NCBI RefSeq assembly: GCF_001949145.1
Contig: NW_019091550.1
Coordinates: 444,613 to 508,612 of the forward strand
Length of the DNA stretch: 64,000 nt
Source: Acanthaster planci
Taxonomy: Eukaryota; Echinodermata; Asteroidea; Valvatida; Acanthasteridae
Direction of reading: 5' to 3'
Shown here: positions 29,201-42,200 of the stretch, piece by piece
How the letters are laid out: every line of letters begins with the position of its first letter
Numbering within the stretch: the first letter of the stretch is position 1
Notes under the pieces: generated by a model
Told to the model about the DNA's origin: nothing
Seen by the model: the letters and a program-made list of their open reading frames with translations, nothing else
Databases searched by the model: none
Made by a program: the position numbers and the translations under genes

Positions 29201-30700
29201 TGGGAAACACCCCGCAAAACTTCTTTTTTCACACACCAAGCGTCATGTTATGGAGCGAAAGTGTCCACAAATTCTCCTCGAATTCGCGGTTCTTTCACTG
29301 CAGGTTTTTGCCTGTCTTTAATGAATCGGCAGACGATATATTTGGTGAACTCTTATTGGTTAAAACCTTCCTTCTAGATTAAAATTCATCAGACACGAGC
29401 AGTTTTTATGAATGAATTCCCCATGCGCCAACCTCACTAAGGTCACATAAGATAAATATTCATTTTAAGGAGACCCCAGTAAAAATGTTGCGCACGCACA
29501 CAACCATGAGTCGTCCGTACAGCATTTACAACAGCGGCGCAGTGCGCATTTGCATTGAACGCAGTGTTGTGTTCGTTGTTCTGCGGGATGATCGTCACGG
29601 CAAATTGTTTTAAACCATCGACCAAATTATTATCAGAAACTACATGTACCAATAATTGTAACGTGGAAATATGAATTGTATATTATCTTGCATGTCTTCT
29701 TTGGGAAAGTAAATACCAGATTTTTGTCCAATTCCTCAAACTGCATAAAAGTGAGTTTTACACCAGGAAATAAACCATGATCTGTGTAGACCAAAGCCGC
29801 TTGGTACGGATCTCCTCTGTCATTTCTTCTATGCACTTCATGTGCCTAACACAATAATTTAGTAGATAACAGAATTGGTAAAAAAAATAACTTTTACTTC
29901 CCTATGTGAACTGGTGACTTTTGAAAATTGGCAAAACGCATTTTTTTTGGGAATAGGAAAAAGTTAAAAATTGGGAGAGGGGATGAATGGTACATGTAGA
30001 GGTTTTTTAAACAAAATCAAGAAAGAACAGGTTTACACATGCAGACACGCATTTTGAATTTTTTATTGTTAACTTCCAGGATCCCCAGAGACTAAGCCTA
30101 CCAAAGAAAATGGACTAGTTTAAAAAGATTAAGAGAGGTCAGCCTAGGCTACTATCTCAAGATTTTACAGGTTTTCCTACTATGAGTAACTATTCCTATT
30201 AGCAGTCTCGCTTTGTAAATTTCAAAAGATATTTTTCAGGGTTTGAAACATTCTATTTGAAAAAACAAAGAAGTTTAAATACTCCACTTTTCTCATTAAA
30301 ATTAGGCTATAAATTTTAATTTTCCAAAATGTGCATTCTCTGAGAGCTGGCCTACAGTATCAACTCCTACCGAAATGTAACACAGGGTACTTGCACCTTA
30401 ACAATTCTGTAAGTTCTTGTTTATTATTGTGCTATTGAAGATTAACTTATTTCAAGCATTTGTGTGTTTAAGTCTTCCTACATTGATACCACAGGGAAAA
30501 ACAAAGTCACGAGTTCGACTCTGGGTTTCTGTTTGAGGACAGCATCTAACAGTTGGACGTGGACAGTTTCAAACATTTAATGTATCACCATTTTATTTTG
30601 TTGTATTAAAACAATTCCAATCCACTCTACATTTAAGGATCTCTCAGAAACTAACAATGGATTTGATCTTTATTGTCAGTGCTTTTCATTTCATTTCTTT
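26230..30700. other. gene-poor host sequence
   Basis: No exon with supporting homology. It holds one Tigger-like MITE (27087-27308), and possibly a SINE remnant near 30505 (GAGTTCGACTC resembles a B box). Otherwise nothing recognised. Confidence 0.45.
27087..27308. mobile_element. Tigger/pogo-like MITE
   Basis: Starts CAGTCGAACCTCC and ends GTTCAACTG (reverse complement CAGTTGAAC), flanked by TA on both sides (27085-27086, 27309-27310). This is the duplication and terminal motif of pogo/Tigger elements. No ORF; 222 bp. Confidence 0.6.
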
Positions 30701-30712
30701 ACTGTACAGACA

Positions 30713-31722
30713 ATGCCGAAGGTAAGCAAAAATCCTGTTTTGCACATAGGTAAAAAGTGCACTCCAGCAGCAGCACCAGCATCAAAATCAAAGACGAAAT
30801 ATTATCATGGTTATCACATGTCACCTAAGAAACAGCAAGTGGTGAAACAGGCAATAACCGAGATACAAGGATCAAAGTGTGACATCAATAAAGCTGCTGA
30901 AAAATATGGCATAGGTTACTTTGTCTTGTACAGGAGATTAAGAGTTCATGTTGAAGTTAATCGCCGAAACGGACCCTCTCCTGTTCTCAAACCTGAAGAA
31001 GAGAAGACTACTGCAAATTTCGTTTCTCAGATGGTCTCGAAGGGAATGGGATTGAGTCCATCAGATATCATGGATCTGGTGCAAAGATTAAAATCAGGAA
31101 AAGAGAAAAACTGTGTTTCGTAATAACAGACAAGGCTACAAGTGGTACTACTCATTTATTGCCAGACAAGGCCTTTTACTTATATATGAATCTACCCCAG
31201 AGTCATCCAGAGCCAAAGTAACTTCAGGTCAGATGGATGACTGGTTTGAGAAGTACGTAAAATTTATGTTTGACAGAGATCTGTTGGATCAGCCACACAG
31301 AGTGTGGAATGCCGACGAAACAAGTTTCACTGTTTGGAATAAGTACTTAAAAGTTGTTGCACCAGAAGTGCTTACTCATCCAGTTCCTCATCTATCAGGT
31401 GGCTCCGTCAGAAATAGGTTCACTGTCTTGTATTGCGCAAATGCTGAGGGTACTCTCATGCCCTCCTTCATTGTATTCTCAAAGAAAAAGTTCTCTGGGT
31501 ATGATCCTCTTGTTGGTGCATCAAGAGGGGCACATGGAGAGTACACTGACAAGGGATGGATGACCCCCCTTTACGAAGTTTATACATGTAGATCACTTTG
31601 ATCAGTATGCAGGCAAAGAGAGGCCAGTCATCATGCTAGTCAACAGTGTCAGCTTCCACATTAACATCAACACTTTCCAAAATGCAGCAGAGAAGGGGAT
31701 TGAGATTTACAGACTGGTTTAG
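30713..31722 (+). pseudogene. pogo/Tigger-type (DDE, CENP-B-like) transposase, inactive
   Basis: ATG 30713 directly follows a polypyrimidine-AG, possibly a splice acceptor. N-terminal psq-type HTH (CDINKAAEKYGIGYFVLYRR), then a CENP-B-type HTH (QMVSKGMGLSPSDIMDLVQR). A one-base shift at ~31110 leads into the ORF at 31113 with NRQGYKWYYSFIARQG. The DDE domain shows HRVWNADETSFTVWN (first Asp). A second shift near 31567 leads to FTKFIHVDHFDQYAGKERPV and VIMLVNSVSFHINI, where the expected catalytic Asp is Asn. The frame ends at a stop near 31722. Two frameshifts and a lost catalytic Asp show a dead copy. A domesticated role is unlikely. Confidence 0.8.
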
Positions 31723-32700
31723 GGTTGTGTGCTTGTACAGCCAGTGTAGTGTAACAATGTTATTTGTATAAACTGGTTTCCACATTTCCATTACGTATTC
31801 TTTTGCACAGCATGAACCAGCGCAGGGTTGCTTTAAAGAGCACGCTAAGGAAAACATGTTTTCTCTAATTTTATCTGTTCAAATAAATGTGGAGGCATCC
31901 AAGCGAATGCAGTGTCATTTGTCTTGAGAGCTCAACTATAACAAGCTTAAAAGGGCTTTTTTCTGTCCATGCAAGATGCGAATTCTGAATGTTGATTGCG
32001 TCATTCTGAGAAAACAGAGAAAATGAGGGGGAACCCTTGACCTGTGTTAGTAGTGGATAAAACCTTTGTGCATGCCAAACAATGGTTACATGCATTGTTT
32101 GGCATATAGAGGTCTATCCACAATGGAATGGCATGAACTGAATGGGGTATTGGCAGTAGGGATTGGCAGTGGACAGATGGCGATGGCCGGAATTATTGGA
32201 CTGCTTATTGGGTAGTATGTCCTACACAGTAGGCATGTGGATCATGCGAGTGCCAGCCTATTCTGTAATGAGCCAGTTTTGAATCTTGAATGCTCATGTG
32301 TCACTAATAAAAGGGTAAAAGTGCATACTGTTGCTCCATGCATCCACATGTAATCAACTGTTTATAAAGTTTTTAAATTCTTTCATTTGACAGATTCGTC
32401 AAAGTATACATGTACATCAGTACCATAGTCAGCCAAACTGGAGTCCTGCGCAGAAATTAGTTGGTAAGCAGATCCGTGCTTATCCAACAACCCTGAGGTG
32501 CCAAGCCAGCCCCTGCAATCTTCCTGTACAGAAGCATTCACCGATCTTTAAACTGTTTTGCCCTAGCATGGTATTTGCAGGGCTGATACAAATTGGTTAC
32601 CCCATCTGCAACAGAGTTTTTGGTTACTCTGTCTGCAACAAAGGTTAAATAAGGTGTCCCATTATATGACGTTTGGAAAGCAAATCACTGTTATCATGTC
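31723..32700. other. stretch without gene between transposase and host exon
   Basis: A little transposase-like sequence may continue near 31810-31850 (a CFKEHAKENM-like reading). Otherwise no feature recognised. Confidence 0.4.
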
Positions 32701-32707
32701 TGAATAA

Positions 32708-33213
32708 ATGAGACAACACCCATTTATTATAGGGAGTACAAATTATTTGTCACCAGAGATAAATTTGACAAAACACATGGAGCAGCCTACTACAAGTGAA
32801 CTCAGTGCAGATGCTTCTGAGAGTGGAAGCCATATCCAACCTTCATGGACATGTACTCTTGGAAAATATTCCAATGAGCTAATTTTCAGTGACAGCAAGT
32901 CAGGACTCCAAACTGATTCATATCAACCATTTTGTGAGAGAATGATTCAGCACACTCAAGAATTGAGGTCTATCTCCCAGAATTGTATATCCCCAGCGCC
33001 CATGGAACAGAATGCTGTGACAAGACGTGCTGATAGTGATCTTCAGAGAATGAGAAATGTAGAAGTCCACCAACATAGTGAAGTTTGTGTTCCTACAAGT
33101 GTTGTTCCAATTCTACCAGTTGAACCAACTTTGTCATTACCAGAAGTCTCCATTAACTATCAAGACTCAACAATCAGTTCTCATGCTAAATCATGTGACT
33201 TCAGTACCCTAAG
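32708..33213 (+). CDS. host gene exon A
   Basis: Ser/Thr/Gln-rich frame with a donor AAG|GTAAGG at 33214. Its start is either ATG 32708 (right after an in-frame TAA) or an acceptor TTATTATAG ending at 32732. MEQPTTSELSADASES at 32777 is another possible start. Confidence 0.55.
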
Positions 33214-36200
33214 GTAAGGCTCAGGAGCACATTATTCATGACATACAAGAAGTATTAGACTCAGAAAATCTGTTTTGGAATTTTCTACATGTACATGTAC
33301 CAGTAGCTCTTCACTTGTAAAATGAGACGAGAATGAGTGCACTTCTACATGGGTCTTTCATGATGCTAGGGGCACATTTTGTGACAATTGGACATTTGGT
33401 GGGGTATAAGGGGTTCCACGTACTCAAAATGTAATATCTAAAAGCTCATTTGGAAGGCAAGTACAGGGGCCATATTTAGATATTTGAAGGAGGGCATTCC
33501 ATCACGGGGGGAAGGGGGTGGAGAGGTCTGTGCCCTTCCCCAATTGAATTTGAAACATACAACCTGCTTGTACAAGCTGATGTTCATCAGCTTTCAGTAC
33601 CCCCCTGAAAACTGTGCCTCGGGAGGTGCCCTACCAACTCTCACCTTATATATGCCACTGCATTCTGTTTTCTAGGTTGCTTCTGCACTACAGGCCTTCT
33701 CCACAAATTCATGCAATACTGTAAGTGTAGGCATCACTCTAACAGTGACCGCAGTAAAAGCTCTTAGTCTGGACTATTGCAAGTGGCAAACATGAGAAAT
33801 ACCAGAAAATAATAAAAAGGTTTCCTCAGAATTTTAGTTTGAGACTGTTAACACATTCTGCATATTGGGCATTTTTGTTTTGTTTTGGTTTGCTTTCTGT
33901 TCAGGAAATCACGACTTAAGTGTAGCAAAAGAAATAATGGAAGGAACTTGAAATCAAGGGAGCAGTTTCATGGCAAGAGGAGCCAGCATTTCACTGAGGA
34001 AGACAGGTAAACTGCTCTCTGGCACCTAGGATTCTACCGTGAGATTCTACTCAAACTTGTCAGCTGCAAGCACATGTACATGTAGTGAGTGGTACAGTGG
34101 AACACGGACTAGCTCAGTGGCTGTGGGGTTTAAGAGTCTTCATGTACAGTATATGAAACAAATTCTATTTAGTACAACACATGGAAAGACACCTTTGTAT
34201 TTCAATTAACCTTATTTTCATTGTGTGTTTTGCTATTTAACCCCTTAACGACGGGAATTTCTTCCCAAAAGCCGACTCCAAGAATTCCAGCCTCGCTTGG
34301 CCACGAAGGCCACCTGCAAAACCGCAAATTCTCGGTTTGTGGCCCTGCGTGCTCTGCATGCTTTGAATTACATGGTGAAAAGGCTTATTGTTTGGTGGCA
34401 TGCGGCTCTACTCGCGCTTCCACATTCCTGTTGCCTCTTTTTAAAGTGGACNNNNNNNNNNNNNNNNNNNNNNNNNNNNNNNNNNNNNNNNNNNNNNNNN
34501 NNNNNNNNNNNNNNNNNNNNNNNNNNNNNNNNNNNNNNNNNNNNNNNNNNNNNNNNNNNNNNNNNNNNNNNNNNNNNNNNNNTCGAGCGTGGACCAAGAA
34601 TAATAGCTGAAAAGCATTTTTGGTTTTTAATGGAAATTGCCATATTCATAATCTAACCCAAAAGTCACTTCCAAATGCAGGAACCAACTATTACCAGGTA
34701 GATCAACTCCTTTTGGAATAAAAGTGACAACTCTGGTCAAAGTTCATGAGCATCATCCTTCACTCTGCTTTATTGCATGGATGAAAAACAAATCAACAAA
34801 ATCAAGAGGGATAAAATTCACAGATGCAGAACAATCATTTTCAAAGTACTCAAACCATTATTACAATGTAGGCATATTTAAAAGATAAAAGAATACAAAT
34901 AAAGCCAAAGACAGAAAATTGTGGAAGGGCCCAGTTAAAAATGATCATGGGAACTGTCGATATCAGTCCAAGCTCTCAGTGTCAATGCAAGAGTTCACAG
35001 GGTACATATACTCAGATGTAGGCGTGGAATCAAAAATACATTGACCATTTGCACGTAAGCGAATGCCTAGAACGCATTCTTTTGTTTGAGCTACTTCTAG
35101 TTGGCACGCGAGAGAACGGCCCTCTTTTCCCCTCACAGTCCTCTATACAACAAAAGGCCTGCCATGGTCTGTGCACACAGCAAGATGTCTGTGGCACCCA
35201 TGGTGGCACAAAACGTATGCGAAGAAAATGTCCCTGAAACAGAAATGGTGTACTAACAACTGTCCTTGGTATGGAAATAAACTTCTTGGCAAACAGTGAA
35301 CGGCAGGGAAAGTTAAATGTTGGGCTGGTCTTCTGGGTAATGCATTTATTTTTAATTCTCTGAAATAGTGCACACTCCGTTAAGCACCACATTCCACAAA
35401 ACAGTGCCTGGATTCTTATCAACAAAAAAAGATACACGTAAATTTCAATAAAGTTTTGAGACAGGGTGTTTGTTAACGAGTAGAAACATCTGTGGAGCCT
35501 TTAGGGTTTCTGCACCGCCCAATTGCACCATTATTTTCATTCAGTATATGTAGCCTGCCTACCCAACTTGAAGAAAAAACATTAGTGCTTACGGTGGCAC
35601 CATTCTTCAGATTAGAATTAGGGGTAGGATTTTGAGCGCTTCCAATCATATTATTATTTTCATTCCAGGTTTATATCACCGTATCACCTACACGAATTTT
35701 ACTCTACCCACTTCAATGTTTTTTCATAGAAACCTGGGCAAAAACGTTCTCAGCCCTGACTGGCTGTGTTTTTTTTAAAAGATTTTTAATCGGAGCACCT
35801 CCACCGGAAAATATTCCTGCCTTTGCAATTTTAGAAACAATCCAACAGGTCTTTGTGCCTCACAAACTTTCATGGAAAGGTTTTCATTCAGAAATATCCA
35901 GAAGCAGCTAGGGTTTGTGGCGATAATTCAGACGACGAGTGTCTGCCTAATGCTAGTTCCTTTTTTTTACATTCAATGTGGCTGTGCACCACTGGCATCA
36001 ATGGGGAAATCACGGAATGTAATCATAGGTGGTGGTACTTTAATACAATACACCAGTCATGTACCTCGACAGAAAAGTAAATTTCCAAAAAAATACTTTT
36101 GTAAGACCCGTTTTCATGGGAATATTTCACAGGCCATTCATCATAGTTCAGACCAAAACAAAAAAATTAGAAAGGGAATAAAAGTAGGAGTGTATTCCAA

Positions 36201-39200
36201 ATAGATTCTCTAAGAAGTTTCCTCCAACCAAAGATTGACAGCTGACAGACTGTCACGTATTAAAAATTTAAATTTTCTGGCAGACTTTTTTGGTTGCGGC
36301 TTCTGATTGACAGCCCCCCTCGGCATTTCTTTATCGAAACTGTGGACCTCGTGTGGCTTTTGTTTTCCTGGCCAAGTTCTTCCCCACCTGGGCATTTCTC
36401 TGTTCAAACGTGGATCATGAGGGTTTTTATTTTTTCCCTGCACCACCGCATTTTTTTTTTTCATTCTGAGCACCCAACCCGCCAAATAAACAGATTCTTT
36501 ATTCCTCAACATTTTTTGTATCCAAACGTAGACCACATGTGTTTTTATTTTTTTCCCCGACCCATCGCCAAAACCTCGGCATTTCTTTTTTCTTTTCATT
36601 TCTTTTTTCTTTTCATTTCTTTTTTCTTTTCATTTCTTTTTTCCTCAGCACATTCAGCCCACCAAAAATTTTAGTCCTGTCCACTTTATCATTTCTTTTC
36701 TATCCAAATTTGGACTACATGTGGTTTTTATTTTCCCCATCTCAGCATTTCTCTGTCCAAATCTGGGCCATCAGGGTTTTTTATTTTTCCCCTGCACATC
36801 CGCTCATTTTTTTATTCAGAGCAACCAACCCGCCAAAAATATCAATTCTTCCCTCCACATCATTTTTTCTATCCAACTCTATGCCACATGTGGTTTTTAT
36901 TTTTTTCCTTGCGCCACCGCCCTTTTTAATTTGGAGCACCAAACCTGCCAACAGATATCTTCCCCACCTCAGCATTTATCCAAACCTGGGCCATGAGGGT
37001 TTTTATGTTTCCCCACTCCACCGCACATTTTTTTATTCCACTAAAAATATGAATTCTTTCCACCTTGTCATTTCTCTATCCAAACTTGGGCCATGAGGGT
37101 TTTTTTCCATACACCACCACACATTTTTTTATTCAAAGCAACCAACCCCCTCAAAAATATTAATTTGTCCCCTTCCACAACATTTCTTTTCAATCCAAAC
37201 CTAGACCACATGTGGTTTTTATTGTGCACCACCGCACATTTTTTATTCCGAGCCTCTGACCTGCCAGAAGTTATTTATTTCGCATCTCAGCATTTCTGCA
37301 TCTAGACCTGGACAACATGGGGTTCCTTTTTCCCCTTCCCCACCGAATAATCATTATTCTTATGTCGAAAATCTTGCTCTTCCCCTCTCATCATTTCATC
37401 TTCATCTAAACCTGGACCATATTTGGGCTTCTATTTTTTTGGACCTATCGAATAATCAAAATTTTTATTTCAAACTTCAGATGTCAAAAATATATTTCCT
37501 TCCCATCTCAGTATTTCAACTCTGTCCCAAACCTGGACCACCCGTGGCCTTTTATTGTTTCCCATGTCCTACTGTATAAACATTATTTTTCCAAAGCTTC
37601 AAATTTGCCAGAAGTCTTGTTCCTTCTCATCTTAGCATTTCATCGTTTTCAAAAACTGGGCCTCCACGTCATCTTATCAGTATTTTTATTTCTAGTAAGC
37701 ACATCAAAAATACATGTATTATGCCCCCACCCTCTCGACAAACCTGGCCCAGTGCTCCCCCCCATGGCAAACCTGGACCATTTGGTTTTTCCCCCACATC
37801 GGAACATGTATTCATGCTGTCAAAAATATTAACCTTTCACGTATCTGTATTTCTTTCTCAAAATCTGGACCTCCCACGATTTGCACTTCCATCAAACTTG
37901 ATGCCATGCCGACTATGTTAATATTTTTTATTCCATACAGCATACAGCTTGCCAAAATATTAACTTATCCTTGAACAGTAAAATTTGACTAGGCAGGCTT
38001 TTTCATATTCATCCTTGGTAACATTTTAAGCAAGAATATATAAAAATATAAGAAGTTCGTAAGAAGGATTAATAAATCTTATCGGACCAAACCCTGTCAA
38101 TTTAATAGCTAACAACAAACTTGGGAATAGCTTGTATGTTCTTCGCATCTTTGTTGTGATGCTGCCAATCTCGCACGCAAAGGAATGGACAATTAACATA
38201 AGAATACCCTCTCAATGACTCATGTCAGAGAACGGTGTGGGAATGTGTTCCGAAGTGCCCTTTGGAACAGGGGTGAACAGGAGGGCATGCAGAATGGCAG
38301 GGAACGTGTGTGAATGCTTGCAAACAGTCAATGTATTTTTTATCCCATCCCTTAGGGCAATCTTTGGTAGAGAAGGTGCATCAGTCTCCACCAATGGCTA
38401 TGCCGGGTCACGAAAGGTGGCAGCCTCCTCTGAAACCCCAGTCTAGATGCCCTCACAGCCTTCCATGTGAGTCCCAGCCCAGACAGTCCTGGTCTCCCTG
38501 AATGGTCCAGGCTTGGTGCTTGGCTGAGAGTGCTTTATCCCTTGATACAGACCCAAAGTCCCCTGGTATTAGTAGACCCAGGTGGCAGCTCAGGGTAACA
38601 GCCGGCTGGCTTGATATTTCTCTCAAACAGAGAGCCAACACTTGTGCAAAAGAAAGTTTGGAGAATTACGAGCTCAGAATCCCTTATCACCATCGATGAT
38701 TCAGTATGCAGTAGCACAGCAGTATGTTGACAAAATGGTTGCATGTGGTCAGCATAGTGGCAGGAAATGCCTGGTGTTAACAAATCTTGGGGGCAAATCA
38801 GCTCCAAGATCATGACCTAGTCGCATGATCAACTCAGCTCCCATTTGCTAAATTTAAACTTATCACATATAGCATTACACCTGATTGGTCGTTTAGTGAT
38901 CAGGTAGGCAAGGCATTTAATATGGACTTGTGGTTTCACAGCTCTGGTCAAGTGTAAAACACAAGCAGTGATTTGGTGTACCTGCATCCTGCTGACAACC
39001 TGAATAACCATTGTTAGGGCACACCTGTCACTAGTTAAGAGGAAGAAAATACAAAAGACATCTTCCACCTCTCCTGTGAGGAGGATAAACAACAGAACAA
39101 GAGTAGGAAATCAATATTTCCTGTGGAGCAAGCAGGAAAGAATCAGAAAAATTACTAAAGCAAAGCTGAAAGAAGAAATATGGAATATAATGAAAGAAAA

Positions 39201-42200
39201 CTAAGAGGGAAAACTTACAAATGGAAGCATAGTCATAAATACTACGGGCTGTATCCTAATTGGGTGGGGGTTATAATAAGAAAGTTGTGCTGTTGCTTTT
39301 GTTTGTACATAACTTGGAATTTTCTTCAATATTTTGCAAACCTACATGTACATTACTTTTTAAGTACATTTATGTGGCAATAATCCAGCGAGCAACCCTT
39401 TTTCAAACATCTCTTCTACATGTATGGGCAAATTTTGAGTTCTCAATTTGAACAGGGAAACTAGTGTCTTCACTGCATGACATAATTACATGTACATGTA
39501 AAGCATGACATAATTACATGTACATGTAAAGCATGACATAATTACATGTACATGTAAAGCATGACATAATTACATGTACATGTAAAGCATGACATAATTA
39601 CATGTACATGTAAAGCATGACATAATTACATGTACATGTAAAGCATGACATAATTACATATACATGTAGAGCAACCCTATCAGTTGTCTAGAAAAACGTG
39701 GGCAATTTTAAATGTTTCAAAGTGCACTTTCTGTACCAGGAGTGCAGTGACCCACTTCAATACCCCAACACTACACAGGAACAGTTAGGTTCAAGTCCCA
39801 CCTGAGCAAGTGCTAAAGTTGATCAAAAGTAACTTGATGATGTCTTCATGCTGTCATTTCAAATTAATTTTAATTTCAATTTTGTTTGAGCCTGCCTGGT
39901 ATGTGTATTAGGCTTATTCTAGGTAGCCTGTCAAAATCAAAACCCGGTTCCATATTTTCTAGCCAGGTACCCATAAAAAAATTCTATGCTTTTAAAATGT
40001 ATATGAATTTCAACAGTCAAGGGCAGAATTGCTGAAAAATCATTATACTGCTGAAAAATCCAGTCCCATGGTCATAATTCTGGTTCAGAGACAGACAGCT
40101 ACTTTTGTTACAAATTAAGGATAATACATGTATTTCATTCAGTAAAAATGTGAGGGAAATTTCCCTGTAATGTTTAGAAAACAATGTGCTGCTTCCTATG
40201 TACGAAAAACAGAGCCTGTTTTGGGCACATGGTCTGCTGTGATTGCATGCAATGCCATTTGTTATGTGTTCTTTATATTTTAAGGGTACCTGGGTACCCA
40301 GTGTTGATATGAAACAGGTTCCCGGTTCCAAAAACACTTGTAAACTCGCACCCCTAATGTGTAATAAAAATCATCATTTTTGATGACATCATGATGTAAT
40401 AAAAGCCAAATAAGCATTACATGTTTACTTTGATCACCAAAGGCCTTGTAAGAAGAATTCTGAGGGAGAACATCATGTCAGATGTGACACAATGGACTTG
40501 GAACCCTCACTGACTCTCAGGAAGTATGTTGTCAGTGATGTGGTGTGTGAGACCGTCAAGGAGAACATGACCAAGGATCTTTCCTGCTTGAATAGTGTGC
40601 CTTTCTTTAAAAAATGCTTTTTCTTGGGAGCCCTTTCCTTCATGAAGATAACTGCCAAATTGCAAATATTTGGTGGCCATCATTAGAGAGAGTCTACAAC
40701 CATAATTTCCGATGCCCCGTTCATGAATGATATGCAAATGATCTGTGAAGACTTCGTGAATGATGCGCAATGGCACACAACTACCGAACAGTGAAATCGC
40801 AAACGATACGTGAATGTACAGTATGAACGTGCTACTAACCAGGTCTTGAATTCCTGCATAGTTTTGGATTTTATCAGTATGGATTACAGATGTATAACAC
40901 AAACCAGTAGGTCTACCATTTTACAGAAGGCAAACATTTTATGTGCTGCTTTTCGCTTGGCACAGCAGACAATTCCATTTTTCGGTTTTTATCCCCAAAC
41001 CTTACCCATGCTCCTCCAAACTTCCCCATTCTGGCAACCCTGTCTACATTCCTTTTGAAATGTTCCCTCCTCCCCTAAACTCCACAGCAATAGATTATAT
41101 AAAGTATTCTCAATGACAATTCAAACTTCCAAAAGAATGATTTTTTTTCTAGAAATGAGTTACATCGTTGAATTTTAGCAGAAATAATTGGGCCGGCACT
41201 GACGAGGGCCATATATATATATAACGACCGCTTCATTTGATCAGTTTTTGTCCATACGGCACGAAACAAATTTTCTGTTGGATAAATTTTCCTTTGTGAT
41301 TTCTGAGATGTCCGTAAAGGAAGAGTATAGCGATTTGGGTTCGTCGGCCATGCACCCACTGCTGGCTGTACAACCTAAAAGCTGGCGACCCCAAATGATG
41401 GATCCTATGCATGCTTCAGACATGGACGGTGTTCTCCGAAGTTTGGTCAAACAGTAGTCGAGTACTTTTTTCCGAGTACCAAGTGCTGCTGAGTACTTTG
41501 ACTGCTGAGTACAAAGACAGGGCGACTACTTTGCCAGCCGAGTACAAGTACTGGTTTCTGAGTACAAGTACTTGCACTTCCAAGTACGAGTACAAGTACT
41601 TCTAATTCCGAGTACGAGTACAAGTACTAATTCAAAAGTAGTTTTCTCTTGATTTAGAGACTCTAAGACCTGCCACTTTGTAAAAGAAACACAGAATGCA
41701 GATGACGTGGCTACAAGAACAAGTGATCTGGCTAGCAATGTCACGGTAATTACACGTGCGTTGCAGCAGTTGACACAACGTGCACGGCGTGGCGAAGTCT
41801 ATTTTCCAGACTCAATTATTCACATGCCTGTGATTTTCTATATGCAGGGTTCGTTGTTAGAATTTTCGGGTCCAAGAACCAGACTACCAATGCCCAAGTA
41901 AATCGCGGGACCATTCTGGATTACCACAATATAATTTGTGTACGTGATTGGTTAAGTACGCGCACAGACGGCGAATGGGTCGTATACGTTAATGGTTCCA
42001 CGTTCGGCCTTCTCTTTGTCAGAACCGTATTGAATATTTGGTCATTGGAGTTGATATTTTTGTTCCTTATTTTAACGGCGGTGGTAAGTAAATGAAAGGA
42101 TTTTTTTATCAAGTACTGTTAATCGAGTACAAGTACTTTGATGCTCGAGAACAATTTTTGGATGTCGAGTTCCGAGTATTTTGTAGCCCGAGTACAAGAA

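Noticed and set aside
36294-37096. Long ORFs (126 and 185 codons) in the T-rich region
   Set aside because: They are Phe/Ser/Leu-rich translations of the ~110-bp tandem repeat and occur in more than one frame.
39476-39671. CRISPR-like array
   Set aside because: Units are contiguous with no spacers, and the genome is eukaryotic; it is a minisatellite.
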